From Clostridiales bacterium Firm_04 (GTDB lineage: Bacteria > Bacillota > Clostridia > Oscillospirales > Ruminococcaceae), in assembly GCA_001603005.1 (NCBI GenBank), contig LVAJ01000012.1, positions 1 to 64,000 of the forward strand: a DNA stretch of 64,000 nt, written 5' to 3'. Of the stretch, positions 25,205-35,046 are shown in pieces. Position 1 is the stretch's first letter, and each line of letters opens with the position of its first letter. Made by a program: the position numbers and the translations under genes. The notes under the pieces are model-generated. The model was not told the origin of the DNA and ran no database searches. It saw nothing but the letters and a program-made list of their open reading frames with translations.

Positions 25205-26484
25205 ACCCCTTCCTTTTGCAGTAATTTCTTTGCCTGCTGGTTCTTTTCCGCGAGCTGCCGGTGCGCCGGACAGACGAACGAGCAGCATCCGCAGTTCATG
25301 CAGAGCCCGACATGCCCCGCCTGCAATGCTGCCGGATCCTTGCGCAGAAATGCGCTGTTCAGATCCATCGGCATCAGGTTCATCGGGCATGCATCCACGC
25401 ATCTGCCGCAGCGGATGCAGGGCGTTTCGCGCAGTGTGCTGACGCGCTTCAATGCAGTCAGACCGTTCTGCTGACGCACGACGACCGCTTCTGCGGGATC
25501 AATTTTGCTGCCCATCATCGCGCCGCCGCAGAGCAGAACCTTCATGTTGTCCGTCTGACATGCAGCATATTCAAGCAGCTCTTTGACCGGTGTGCCGATC
25601 GGCACCAGCAGATTGCACGGCTTTTCGACGGGATCGCCGTCTACCGTGACAACGCGTTCGATGAGCGGGATGCCGGTCTGTGCATACCGGTACAAAAATG
25701 CGCATGTACTGACATTGAGCACCAGAATATCCAGATCGGCAGGCGTCTGGTTTTCCGGAACGATGATGCCGCTCGTGTGGAAGATCAGCACCTTTTCCGC
25801 GCCCTGCGGATACACAGAGGGCAGCGGACAGATCTGAATGCCTTTCTGATCGGCAGCCGCTTCTGTCAGGCGCTTCCGTGCGAGCGGCTTGTCCGTCTGG
25901 ATGCCGATGCGCGTTTCCTTAATTTTCAGCAGCTTCATGAGCATGACAATGCCGCCGATGACATCATCCGGCGACTCGATCATGATGCGGCTGTCCGCGG
26001 AGAGATACGCCTCGCATTCGGCTGCATTGACGATGAGCAGCTTCGGCTTTTTGCATGCTTCCAGCTTGCGGAAGATCAGATCGCCGGCGCCGCTCAGTCC
26101 GACGCAGCCGGATGCCTTTGCCGCAGCGATCAGATCCTCGCGGGATTCGATCTTCGGCGGATTGCAGTCATCCGAGAGCAGCTGCTCACCGTCGGAGCGG
26201 ATCTCCACACAGGGGACGGTCTCGCCCGTAATTGTGCGGTATTCGCTGACAGCAGTCACGCGTCCCGATACACTTGCATGGATCGGGACGCTGTTTTCAT
26301 TTTCAGATTTGCCGATGCACTGACCGACCGTCACGAGATCTCCTTCGCTGACAACGGGCGTACACGGCACGCCGCTGTGCATCAGCATAGGGATGCGGAC
26401 GCGTTCGGGCAGCGGGATCGGTTTCACTGGTTTTTCTTCGGTGCGTTTTTTGCGCGGCAATCGGATACCGTTCAAACGCTTCAT
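25201..26484 (-). CDS. rnfC: Rnf complex subunit RnfC
   Basis: HSGVPCTPVVSEGDLVTVGQCIG and two 4Fe-4S motifs CIRCGRCVDACP / CMNCGCCSFVCP. Confidence 0.88.
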   Translation of the reverse strand: MKRLNGIRLPRKKRTEEKPVKPIPLPERVRIPMLMHSGVPCTPVVSEGDLVTVGQCIGKSENENSVPIHASVSGRVTAVSEYRTITGETVPCVEIRSDGEQLLSDDCNPPKIESREDLIAAAKASGCVGLSGAGDLIFRKLEACKKPKLLIVNAAECEAYLSADSRIMIESPDDVIGGIVMLMKLLKIKETRIGIQTDKPLARKRLTEAAADQKGIQICPLPSVYPQGAEKVLIFHTSGIIVPENQTPADLDILVLNVSTCAFLYRYAQTGIPLIERVVTVDGDPVEKPCNLLVPIGTPVKELLEYAACQTDNMKVLLCGGAMMGSKIDPAEAVVVRQQNGLTALKRVSTLRETPCIRCGRCVDACPMNLMPMDLNSAFLRKDPAALQAGHVGLCMNCGCCSFVCPAHRQLAEKNQQAKKLLQKEGV

Positions 26485-26570
26485 GTGTTCTCAAACCTTT
26501 CTTTTGCAGCGGATCTGTCGGAAATGCGCTTTTTCATATTGACATGTTCCGTGCGGCTGGCAGGGAATTG

Positions 26571-26850
26571 CCCATTGCATTTCCGGTAAAAATATGATAT
26601 AAGCGGGGAGCGCCCGCTGCCGTGACAGCGCCCCGGAAGTGAAAAAATAATGTTTCCTCTCCCATTGCACTTTTCGGCATAATATGATATAAGCGGGGAG
26701 CCCCCGCGGGCATTTCCCTCCGGGAGCCGGTAGCGCAGCTCTCCCAACTTTTGCAGTACACGCCGCTGATCGCGGCTTCTCATTTGCTGCTGCTCCCAAA
26801 AAGCACTTTTTTCATACACTCCCATTGCACTTTTCGGCATAATATGATAT
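26571..26850 (+). repeat. Tandem array of three promoter-like repeat copies
   Basis: CCCATTGCA... at 26571, 26661 and 26821; the first two end TATAAGCGGGGAGC, the third TATAATAGG. Confidence 0.75.
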
Positions 26851-26853
26851 AAT
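26825..26853 (+). promoter_or_regulatory. Promoter TTGCAC-N17-TATAAT directed antisense into the XRE gene
   Basis: Last copy of the array, abutting the 3' end of the convergent minus-strand gene at 26858. Confidence 0.55.
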
Positions 26854-26857
26854 AGGA

Positions 26858-27571
26858 TTACGGTCTGTGCTGTGTCTGCAGCGTATCGCGCGTTCTTGCG
26901 ATGCTGTCCTCGCTGATCTGGATCAGCTTCAGCAGCGACGGCGCATATTCCGAGAAATCCTTGGTCAGCGTGGTCGTTGTGGCATAGAGCGTTTCGCCGT
27001 CCTCAACGCAGTCGTTTGTGCCGAGTGCGATGCCGCTGGATGCCGCCTTGATATTGGATTCATTCAGCGAAATGATCGCATTGGAGCTGTCGTTCGCGAC
27101 AACCTTCGGGACGCGGAACAGCTTCTGGTCATTGTGCGGGCATGCGTTGTAGATGATGCGGAACAGCTTGTAGACCGACAGCATCAGATAGGACGAGACT
27201 TCGCGGATCAGCGTGACGGAATTTGCACGCTGGGAGAACGAGAACAGCAGGCTGATGGAATTGTTGATGAGTTTGCGATAAGACTGGATGACTTCATTGG
27301 ACGGCATTTCGTTGTTGCCGTCGTTATCCGGTATTTCTTCGAGTGTCAGAGTTTTTCCGCCTGGTTCAGGGGTTCTGCCAAGCAGATAATCACAGGACAC
27401 ATTATAATAGTCTGCAATGCGCACCAGAAAATCGAGTCCGCATTCACGGATTCCTTTTTCATAATGAGACAGCAGTGCCTGCGAGATACCGAGATCCGTT
27501 GCTGCTTTCTTCTGGCTGATCTTGCGCTCCTTGCGCTGCAGTGTGATAATGCGCGGAAAATCGTCGTTCAT
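26858..27571 (-). CDS. XRE-family transcriptional regulator
   Basis: ITLQRKERKISQKKAATDLGISQALLSHYEKGIRECGLDFLVRIADYYNVSCDYLLGRTPEP. Confidence 0.88.
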   Translation of the reverse strand: MNDDFPRIITLQRKERKISQKKAATDLGISQALLSHYEKGIRECGLDFLVRIADYYNVSCDYLLGRTPEPGGKTLTLEEIPDNDGNNEMPSNEVIQSYRKLINNSISLLFSFSQRANSVTLIREVSSYLMLSVYKLFRIIYNACPHNDQKLFRVPKVVANDSSNAIISLNESNIKAASSGIALGTNDCVEDGETLYATTTTLTKDFSEYAPSLLKLIQISEDSIARTRDTLQTQHRP

Positions 27572-27757
27572 GGCTTATGAGACTCCCTTCATCAGATAGA
27601 TTTTTGCAAAAACTGCAAATGGATACGTTTCAATTATATAACATGTAGTATAATTTGTAAAGCCCTATCCGCAAAAAATATGTGACAAACTTTTTCTATC
27701 ATTTTTGTGTAAATCAACTATCCGGCGAAAAAAACGCCCGAAAGGAATGCATTCTTT

Positions 27758-28393
27758 ATGAAAAATTATCATATTTCCCTGATCCGGCACGGCAGAACCG
27801 AGGCAAATGACCGCGGTGTGTACATCGGAACGACCGATTATCCGCTGACCGACTACGGCAGAAACGAGCTGATCGACAAGCTGGACCGCTTTGTGTATCC
27901 GCGTGTGGAGCGTGTTTACAGTAGTCCGCTGCAGCGCTGTACCGAAACGGCGGAGATCTTGTTTCCGAATCGGGAGCTTGTGATCGCAGAGGATTTCCGC
28001 GAGCTGCATTTCGGCAAATTCGAGGGCAGATCCGCAGAGGAATTGTTAAAGGATGAGGCGTACCGCGAATGGATGAAGGGCGGCATGGACGCGAAGCCGC
28101 CGGAAGGGGAGAGTGTCGCGGAGCTTTCCGTGCGCACCTATCAGGGACTTTACAAGATCCTGCTGGAGATGATGCAGGAGGATTTTCAGCATGTTGCGCT
28201 CGTGACGCATGCCGGTGTCATTTCCAATATGCTCGCATGTTTCGGCATCCCGAAGCTTGATCCCAAGCAGATCCAGACGGCAGCGGGCGAGGGCTTTGAG
28301 ATCCAGATCAATCCGCAGATGTGGCAGCAGGCGCAGGCGTTCGAGATCCTCGGCGTGACGCCGTTCCTGCCGGAAGAAGCGGATACCTATTGA
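27758..28393 (+). CDS. Histidine phosphatase family protein
   Basis: ISLIRHGRTEANDRGVYIG and LVTHAGVISNML. Confidence 0.88.
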   Translation: MKNYHISLIRHGRTEANDRGVYIGTTDYPLTDYGRNELIDKLDRFVYPRVERVYSSPLQRCTETAEILFPNRELVIAEDFRELHFGKFEGRSAEELLKDEAYREWMKGGMDAKPPEGESVAELSVRTYQGLYKILLEMMQEDFQHVALVTHAGVISNMLACFGIPKLDPKQIQTAAGEGFEIQINPQMWQQAQAFEILGVTPFLPEEADTY

Positions 28394-28405
28394 GGGTGAG
28401 GGACG

Positions 28406-28873
28406 ATGATTCTTGAAATCGTGCTGACAGTTGTGATCGTTGTGGCGCTGCTGCTGTTTTTCGGCGTATCGCCGGGAACGATCCTGCTGGTGCTGGGGAT
28501 TGTAGTGCTCGGGCTCATTGCGCTGACGATTCTTGCGATGTTCCTGTTTTTTGTGCTGACGGATGCGGCGCTGCTGTTCCGCAAACCGGTCAAGGGGACG
28601 TTTCTGCGCGTGGATGACAGCGGCAGATTTGACCATGCGGTCTATCAGGTCGGCGATGCGGAATACAGCTGCAATTTTCCGGCGGAATCATTCGGCAGAA
28701 AGCGTATTTATCAGGAGAATAAGCAGTATCTGCTGCTGATTCCGCGCTCGGAGAAGCGCAGAACGGCGTATGACCGGCACAGCCTGATGATCATTGCGGT
28801 CGGAACGCTGTTCTCGGCCTTGCTGCTCGGACTGATGATTCTGGGCGTGTCTTTTTTCCGCAGTATGGTATAA
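28406..28873 (+). CDS. Small membrane protein, unknown
   Basis: Multiple hydrophobic segments; closely follows the phosphatase gene. Confidence 0.6.
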   Translation: MILEIVLTVVIVVALLLFFGVSPGTILLVLGIVVLGLIALTILAMFLFFVLTDAALLFRKPVKGTFLRVDDSGRFDHAVYQVGDAEYSCNFPAESFGRKRIYQENKQYLLLIPRSEKRRTAYDRHSLMIIAVGTLFSALLLGLMILGVSFFRSMV

Positions 28874-28896
28874 TTTCTGCAATTATGATACGATAA

Positions 28897-28934
28897 AAAA
28901 GCTGCCGTGAAGCGATCTGCTTCGGGCAGCTTTT
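28897..28934. terminator. Bidirectional terminator between convergent genes
   Basis: AAAAGCTGCC ... GGCAGCTTTT. Confidence 0.75.
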
Positions 28935-28962
28935 CCGGTTATTGTAGTATTTTGCTGTACAG

Positions 28963-30720
28963 TCAGTCCTGCACGCGAAGACGTTCGGCGAGTGCCGGAT
29001 CGGGATCGACGAATGCCGTCTGATAATTCGTATAGATGACCATGCCCGGTCTTGCGCCGGAAGGCTTGCGGACGAATTTCGCGGGGCAGTAATCGACCTT
29101 GACCTGTGCGGAATCTCTGCCTTTGCTGAAATATGCCGCGAGGATCGCCGCTTCTTCGATCGAGCGGTCAGGTGCGTCGGCGCCGTACGTGCAGAGAATG
29201 ACATGCGCACCGTGGACAAGCTGTGTATGCAGCCAGATGTCCGATTTTGCAGCAAATTTCAGTGAAAGCTGATCGTTCTGCTTGTTGTTGCGCCCGATGA
29301 AAATATCCAGCCCGTCGCTCGAACGGAAATGCAGCGGCTGCATCGGTTTCGGCGGCTTGCCGGCTTTCCGGTTCTCGCGCAGATAGCCCTGCTCGGTCAG
29401 TTCGAGCCGCAGCTGCACGATATCCGATTCGCATTCTGCTCTGGTCAGCGCATCAAACACGCTGTCAATATATTGCTGTTCCTGCTCGCCGGACGAGATC
29501 AGTTCGGTGAGCTTTTTCTTCGCGGTGCATGCCTTGCGATACTTTTTATAGTATGCCTGCGCATTCTGTGCCGGTGTCAGGCGGACGTCCAGCGGGATCT
29601 CTGTCATCGGACAAGCTTCGTCATAGAAGTCCTCGACCTTTGCGACAGAATCGCCGCGGTTGATCCGGTAGAGATTTGCGGAGATCAGGTCGCCGCGTCT
29701 GCGGTCGGTCTCCATTGCATCGCAGGCAAGCAGCTCCTCTTTCTGATTTGCCACGCGCTTTGCAATGCGGTCGGATGTGTTGACGAGGAACCGGAACAGA
29801 TCGTTTGCGCGCTGATGCAGCCGCGTATACTGATCGCGCTGCGCATAGAACGCATCCAGCAGTGCCCCTGCCGACGGATATTCCGACGTGACCATGAGCG
29901 CGCCGTACTGCGCAATATGCTGATAGGAGAAGTCCTTGAGCTGTCCTTCCTTTGTGCGCAGAACCGTAAATTGCCGTTTCTGCGGATCTGCGAGCATTTC
30001 CTGTGTTCTGTGCAGCAGAAACAGCAGACGCTCCTTTTGCGCATCATGCAGCGGGAACAGCACCGGTTCGCCTTTCCCGATATAAAATTCCCATTCGCGC
30101 GCGACAACAGGGGAGACACCCTCAAACAGCTTGATCGCGGCTTTCGCAAAGCTGACAGGCGGTGCATCCGCAATTTTTCTGCATACTTCTTCATCCGTGC
30201 AGTCGGTCATGCAGATGCGGTCATCCCGCGGCGGCGCAAGATATTCCATGCCGGGCAGAACCAGTCTGACGCGGGAGATCTCCTCATCCACGCGGCGCAG
30301 GCTGTCCACGATCCTGCCGTGCTCATTGACGAGGATCACATTGGAAAAGCGTCCCATGATCTCGCAGATCAGCGTGAGCACGATCGAATCGCCCATTTCG
30401 TTGTTCGCGCGGATGCGGAACCGCAGAATGCGTTCCAGACCGTCCTGCTCGATCGCTTCAAGCTTTCCGCCGCTCAGATGTTTGCGCAGCAGCATGCAGA
30501 ACATCGGCGGCTGCTGCGGGTTTTCCGGCGCGGTTTCGGTGATATGTACGCGCGCAGCATCAGCTGAAACGGAAAAGAGAACGCGGACGGCACCGCCTTT
30601 TGTGCGGAATGAGAGGATCAGTTCATCGCGCGTCGGCTGATAGATCTTGTCGATCCGGCTGCCGATCAGCGCGTCTGTTTCCTGTTTGATGCAGTGCAGA
30701 AATGCACCGTCCAATGCCAT
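28963..30720 (-). CDS. rqcH: Rqc2-homolog RqcH / NFACT-family protein
   Basis: MALDGAFLHCIKQETDALIGSRIDKIYQP; IFIGRNNKQNDQLSLKFAAKSDIWLHTQLVHGAHVIL. Confidence 0.9.
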   Translation of the reverse strand: MALDGAFLHCIKQETDALIGSRIDKIYQPTRDELILSFRTKGGAVRVLFSVSADAARVHITETAPENPQQPPMFCMLLRKHLSGGKLEAIEQDGLERILRFRIRANNEMGDSIVLTLICEIMGRFSNVILVNEHGRIVDSLRRVDEEISRVRLVLPGMEYLAPPRDDRICMTDCTDEEVCRKIADAPPVSFAKAAIKLFEGVSPVVAREWEFYIGKGEPVLFPLHDAQKERLLFLLHRTQEMLADPQKRQFTVLRTKEGQLKDFSYQHIAQYGALMVTSEYPSAGALLDAFYAQRDQYTRLHQRANDLFRFLVNTSDRIAKRVANQKEELLACDAMETDRRRGDLISANLYRINRGDSVAKVEDFYDEACPMTEIPLDVRLTPAQNAQAYYKKYRKACTAKKKLTELISSGEQEQQYIDSVFDALTRAECESDIVQLRLELTEQGYLRENRKAGKPPKPMQPLHFRSSDGLDIFIGRNNKQNDQLSLKFAAKSDIWLHTQLVHGAHVILCTYGADAPDRSIEEAAILAAYFSKGRDSAQVKVDYCPAKFVRKPSGARPGMVIYTNYQTAFVDPDPALAERLRVQD

Positions 30721-30740
30721 GAGAATGCTCCTTTCGGGTA

Positions 30741-31817
30741 TTATCCGAGGAATCCGCCGAACGAAGCAAATTCACCGGCGATCATGCCGGAAGCGAGATT
30801 TGCAAACGGGATCTCCTCTGAAACGATCTCCGGTACAACGAGCTGCACATTCTGCTGCATATCGCTGTCGAGCATCGCAATGCAGGTGCAGAGCCGGCTC
30901 ATGCGGATCAGATCGGATTCGGGTTCTGCTTCCAGCATCCAGTTGATATTCGGAATACCGATCGTGCAGATGACAAGCTCCACGCCGTAGAGCGCCTGCA
31001 GGATTTTCAGCAGAAGCGCCGGCTCATAGAGATCCGGTGCATCGCTTTCCTCAAACGCCATGCCCCAGCCGTCCGGCTGCGGGATGCCGTCGCTCAGCGT
31101 CAGGCGGATCGTGTAGAACAGCTTGTCCGAGGTCAGCATTTTCATCGCGGTGTAGCAGTCGCGGATAAAGCGTGTGCGGTCATCGAAATCGCCGCCGAAT
31201 TTGCCGTCGCGGCGGAATGCAGCAAGGCTTTCGCCGAACAGATTTCTGTCCGAGGCATTCAGTGCCAGCGCGTCGCAGCCTGCCTGCTCTGCGATTTTTG
31301 CAGCATTGCCGCATTCGATCACAAGCGCGGTCAGTTCATCATCCGTCAGCAGACGCGCATCGGTCGGCAGTGTCGGGCTGTGCTCCATTGCGACCGGATA
31401 CAGCGCATGATGACCTGCATGATCGAGCAGTGCAACGACCAGCGGCGCTGTGCCGTGCGCGGAAAGCGATGCATCGCGGATCGCCGAAACAAGTGCCAGA
31501 AATGCGTTCTGTGTCTTTGCAGAAAGGACAAAATCGCCCACCTGTTCGCGTGCGTTTTCCGCGATTGCAGCCGGCTCCAGCACGACAATGCTGTACGGCT
31601 TTGCGCTGACAGCCTGTTGATACCGGCTGACAGACGCTGCAGTCGGCGCACCGCTGTCGTCCGCATCCAGTCCGCGCTGCATCAGCAGCACATTGCGGTT
31701 CGCGAGCGCATGACCGTGCAGTGAGCCGGCAGTTCCGAGCGATTCTGTTTCATAGGACAGCGGGAAGAACACGCCGATATCCTGTGCTTCATCACGAATA
31801 TCCTGTATCAGCTTCAT
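30741..31817 (-). CDS. Degenerate Old Yellow Enzyme-like (NADH:flavin oxidoreductase) TIM-barrel protein
   Basis: CGNAAKIAEQAGCDALALNASDRNLFGE...GKFGGDFDDRTRFIRDCY aligns with the OYE region but lacks HxxHGYL. Confidence 0.6.
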   Translation of the reverse strand: MKLIQDIRDEAQDIGVFFPLSYETESLGTAGSLHGHALANRNVLLMQRGLDADDSGAPTAASVSRYQQAVSAKPYSIVVLEPAAIAENAREQVGDFVLSAKTQNAFLALVSAIRDASLSAHGTAPLVVALLDHAGHHALYPVAMEHSPTLPTDARLLTDDELTALVIECGNAAKIAEQAGCDALALNASDRNLFGESLAAFRRDGKFGGDFDDRTRFIRDCYTAMKMLTSDKLFYTIRLTLSDGIPQPDGWGMAFEESDAPDLYEPALLLKILQALYGVELVICTIGIPNINWMLEAEPESDLIRMSRLCTCIAMLDSDMQQNVQLVVPEIVSEEIPFANLASGMIAGEFASFGGFLG

Positions 31818-31884
31818 AATCAATTCCTTTCTGAAAGCGGATGCCTGCTGGCGCATTGAACGGCAGCAGGCACCATAGGTTCAG

Positions 31885-34545
31885 TTATTTGAGCGGTTCG
31901 ATTCTTGCAATATGCAGGAGCAGCGGCTGAATGTCATCGCCGTCCATCGTACCGTCCTTGTTGCAGTCACCATTCAGCATGCCCTGATCGGTGATCTTTA
32001 CATTCTTGTCCTCGACTGCAACTCTTGCGATCAGAACTGCATCCGTCACATCGACCTGATTGTCGCAGTTTGCATCGCCCCGCAGTGTCACAGTATTTGT
32101 GACATTCTCCTTGCTGGAAACAGTCGTCGTTGTTGTCGTAGTGGTTGAGGTCTTGGTGGTGTCAGCTTTCTTGGTAGTCTCAGTCTTCTTCGCTGTCTGC
32201 TTCGGCTCGTCCGGCTCATCCTCGATGACCGGCGTTGTGCCGTCCGGCTCGATGCCGCCGATCAGCTTGTCGCCGTCATAGACGCAGATGTGGTTGTTGC
32301 GGACTTCCGGCGGATCCAGTGCGAAGAAAGCGGTATTGCTCTCAAAGATCTTCAGATCCTGATAGCTCGGATCATTCGTCGGATCCCATTTGTCGCCGTA
32401 ATAGAAACCAATCTCAAACTGCAGCTTTTTGCCGCAGTTGACGAAGTTGTAGTCACCGAACGATACGTCAACATAGGCGATCTTCGGATCCTTTTCCCAC
32501 TTGGTCGGCTCGCTCAGTTCTGCCATGTATTCGTCAGAGGTTTCGGTGCGCACCTGATCGTAGAGGATTTTCGCCTTAACATTCGAGAAGCTGCTGATCT
32601 CGGAGATGTCAATGAAGTAGCGGATCTTCAGATCCTGCGGGGGCTTCGGAGCAGTGCTCTTTGCGCGCATGGAGATCTGTGTGACGCCGGAACCGTCGTC
32701 CTGCTTGATATCGACGCCGCAAGCTTCAACATAGGTATCCTTGCCGGTACCGCCGCTGCCTTCGCCGCCGCCCTGACTGCCTCTGCCGCCGTCATCCACA
32801 GGCGGGAAGTCCGGTGTGATCTTCTGCTTGTCACCGAGCGTGTCCTTGTATGCAAGGTACAGACCTGCTGCTGCACCCGGGCAGGCAGCGTTGTAGTCGA
32901 TCGTGACTTCGTTGTAGATCCAGTCCTTGGTCTCGTCATTGTGGCAGTCCTTTGCATCCGGACCGCCGCAGAGTGCGCCGAACAGAACATAGAGCTGCTG
33001 CTCGGTATCTTCGCACTTGGTCAGACCGGAAGCTGCACGGTGATGCGGATATGCTGCGGAGTTCTCATCGAAGCCGGTGAGGAAGCAGCGCGGACCGTGA
33101 CCGGATTTTTCGAGGTACGTGATGTCGTTGTTGCCGAGGATGTACTCCATCTGACCTTTTGCCCATTCCGTGAAGCCGTAGTCCTTCAGACGTTCGCCTT
33201 CCTTTTCATAGGTGTCCTTGCCCTTGTTGTACTTATCATAGATCAGCATCATCATCTGCGTCGCAGTGTTGTAACGGCAGGATCCCCACGTATTCAGCCA
33301 CCAGTAGCCCTGCGGTGTGATCGTGCCGGGGGAACCGCTCATATAGCCGTGATATGCCTTTGCGCACTGTCCCCAGAAGTCAATCGCTTCATAGGGGTTC
33401 TTGCCGGCAGCCTGCATGTAGGCGATTGCGAGATCGCACTGACCGAGCGGGTTTTCCTTTTCGGTATAGGTTTTGCCGGACTTGTAGACTTCGGAGATTC
33501 TGCCCATCAGGATGCCGACGCCGTTCCACATGTCGTTCCAGCAGTAGCAGTATCCGGGTGGCGCATAGAAGTCGTAGTAGGGGAGCATGTCATCCATGTA
33601 GGAGTTGTCTCCGGTGATGAGATACAGCCAGCAGGCAGCGAAGCAGTAGTCATCCTCCCACTTTTCAGAGGTATAATACTGATCCGGTCCCTGATCGTTG
33701 ACCGCCTTGACCTTGTCGTTTTCCTTCGCGAAGTTGTAGAGCGCCTTTCCGTAATCAAGGCATTTTTCTGCATACTCCGGATCGGTGTCCTTAAAGTTCA
33801 GATAGTTGATCAGCAGGCAGGCTGCTGTATTTGCGACATTACAGGTTGTCGGATTTTCCGGCGTCGCGAACCATGCAGGGCGGTTCATCTTGTCGTTCTG
33901 CGGGAGCTGCCAGTAGGCGTGGTCGATGTCGCCGTCGCCGACCTGATAGCAGAAGCACTTGACCTTGCCGGTGTCATCGCGGAACGTGCAGCGCATGAAG
34001 TAGTCGCAGAAGTGGCGGATGATCGTTTCCACATGCTCCTGCTGTTCGCATTCGATGTAGGCATCGCGAAATTCCAGATAGCCCCAGGAAACGGTGCATC
34101 CGGAATATGCTTCCGGCAGACCGAACTTGACATGGTCACCGGCATCGTGATAGCCGCCGGATACGTCGATCGTGCCGTCTTCCGTACCGGTATTGAGAAT
34201 GTCGTAGTTCTCGCGGATAAACTCGGCAGAAAGGTTGGTACCGATCTCGCCGTCCGGCTTTGTGAACGACTCCATCGGCTTGAGCGGCACTGCAGCATCA
34301 TAGGTGTGGCAGTTTGCGCGCCATTTGAAGCGGCTGTGATCCTCGACTTCCGGACCGCACATATTCGCGTCATAGAAATGGAGCGAATACTGGAGCGCCT
34401 TGGCGAAGTTGTCGTAGTCACCGGCGGCATCCGTGACTAACGCACCGGCAGGCAGTGAGCCGGAAAACGGAACGGACGCACACACTGTAACAAGTGAGAG
34501 CACCGCAGCCGCCGTTTTTCTGGCTCGGGTTTTGAAATTACCCAT
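31885..34545 (-). CDS. GH9 endoglucanase with C-terminal CBM-like module and dockerin
   Basis: Signal peptide; DVSGGYHDAGDHVKFGLP; HHRAASG; Thr linker; dockerin GDANCDNQVDVTDAVLIARVAV...GDCNKDGTMDGDDIQPLLLHIA. Confidence 0.93.
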   Translation of the reverse strand: MGNFKTRARKTAAAVLSLVTVCASVPFSGSLPAGALVTDAAGDYDNFAKALQYSLHFYDANMCGPEVEDHSRFKWRANCHTYDAAVPLKPMESFTKPDGEIGTNLSAEFIRENYDILNTGTEDGTIDVSGGYHDAGDHVKFGLPEAYSGCTVSWGYLEFRDAYIECEQQEHVETIIRHFCDYFMRCTFRDDTGKVKCFCYQVGDGDIDHAYWQLPQNDKMNRPAWFATPENPTTCNVANTAACLLINYLNFKDTDPEYAEKCLDYGKALYNFAKENDKVKAVNDQGPDQYYTSEKWEDDYCFAACWLYLITGDNSYMDDMLPYYDFYAPPGYCYCWNDMWNGVGILMGRISEVYKSGKTYTEKENPLGQCDLAIAYMQAAGKNPYEAIDFWGQCAKAYHGYMSGSPGTITPQGYWWLNTWGSCRYNTATQMMMLIYDKYNKGKDTYEKEGERLKDYGFTEWAKGQMEYILGNNDITYLEKSGHGPRCFLTGFDENSAAYPHHRAASGLTKCEDTEQQLYVLFGALCGGPDAKDCHNDETKDWIYNEVTIDYNAACPGAAAGLYLAYKDTLGDKQKITPDFPPVDDGGRGSQGGGEGSGGTGKDTYVEACGVDIKQDDGSGVTQISMRAKSTAPKPPQDLKIRYFIDISEISSFSNVKAKILYDQVRTETSDEYMAELSEPTKWEKDPKIAYVDVSFGDYNFVNCGKKLQFEIGFYYGDKWDPTNDPSYQDLKIFESNTAFFALDPPEVRNNHICVYDGDKLIGGIEPDGTTPVIEDEPDEPKQTAKKTETTKKADTTKTSTTTTTTTTVSSKENVTNTVTLRGDANCDNQVDVTDAVLIARVAVEDKNVKITDQGMLNGDCNKDGTMDGDDIQPLLLHIARIEPLK

Positions 34546-34665
34546 AAGATATCCCTCCTCTGAATGATGCCCGTATTTCTCTGGGCATTCTTATTATAAG
34601 TATAGCATACTTTGCAGAAAATTACAAGCGTTTTCGTGAAAAAACAATTTTTTTTGAAAATACTC

Positions 34666-34694
34666 TTGATTTTTTTTTCCACATGTGCTATAAT
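34666..34694 (+). promoter_or_regulatory. Promoter TTGATT-N17-TATAAT for the tRNA pair
   Basis: Boxes at 34666-34671 and 34689-34694, ahead of the tRNA at 34731. Confidence 0.65.
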
Positions 34695-34730
34695 ACATAG
34701 GTCGGACATGATCTCCGGCGCGAAATCAGT

Positions 34731-34821
34731 GGAGATGTATCGAAGTGGTCATAACGAGAACGACTCGAAATCGTTTGAGCGGTAAAACGCTCCGTGGGTT
34801 CGAATCCCACCATCTCCGCCA
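34731..34821 (+). tRNA. tRNA-Ser (CGA)
   Basis: GGAGATG...CATCTCCGCCA acceptor; anticodon loop CTCGAAA; long variable arm. Confidence 0.95.
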
Positions 34822-34825
34822 ACAT

Positions 34826-34901
34826 GGGGCATTAGCGCAGCTGGGAGCGCACCACACTGGCAGTGTGGGGGTCACGGGTTCGAATCCCGTATGCTCCACC
34901 A
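34826..34901 (+). tRNA. tRNA-Ala (GGC)
   Basis: GGGGCAT...ATGCTCCACCA acceptor; anticodon loop CTGGCAG; T-arm GGGTTCGAATCCC. Confidence 0.92.
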
Positions 34902-34920
34902 ATCAAAATTCACGCAAATA

Positions 34921-34950
34921 CGCTGTTTTCTAAAATTAAGGAAAACAGCG
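34921..34950 (+). terminator. Terminator after tRNA-Ala
   Basis: CGCTGTTTTC-N10-GAAAACAGCG. Confidence 0.65.
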
Positions 34951-35046
34951 CATTTCGTTTATATGCCGGATTTAGACACTATATTGTATACAATCAGGAA
35001 AAAATTGAGGGGTTCACCGTTCATGGCGAACCCCATTTTTGTATAA

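Noticed and set aside
26867-27580. 237 aa plus-strand ORF downstream of the repeat promoter array
   Set aside because: Mirror of the XRE regulator gene; no domain or RBS, so the promoter there is treated as antisense rather than driving this ORF.
32290-34440. 716 aa plus-strand ORF
   Set aside because: Antisense to the well-supported GH9-dockerin gene; composition reflects the reverse complement of codon bias.
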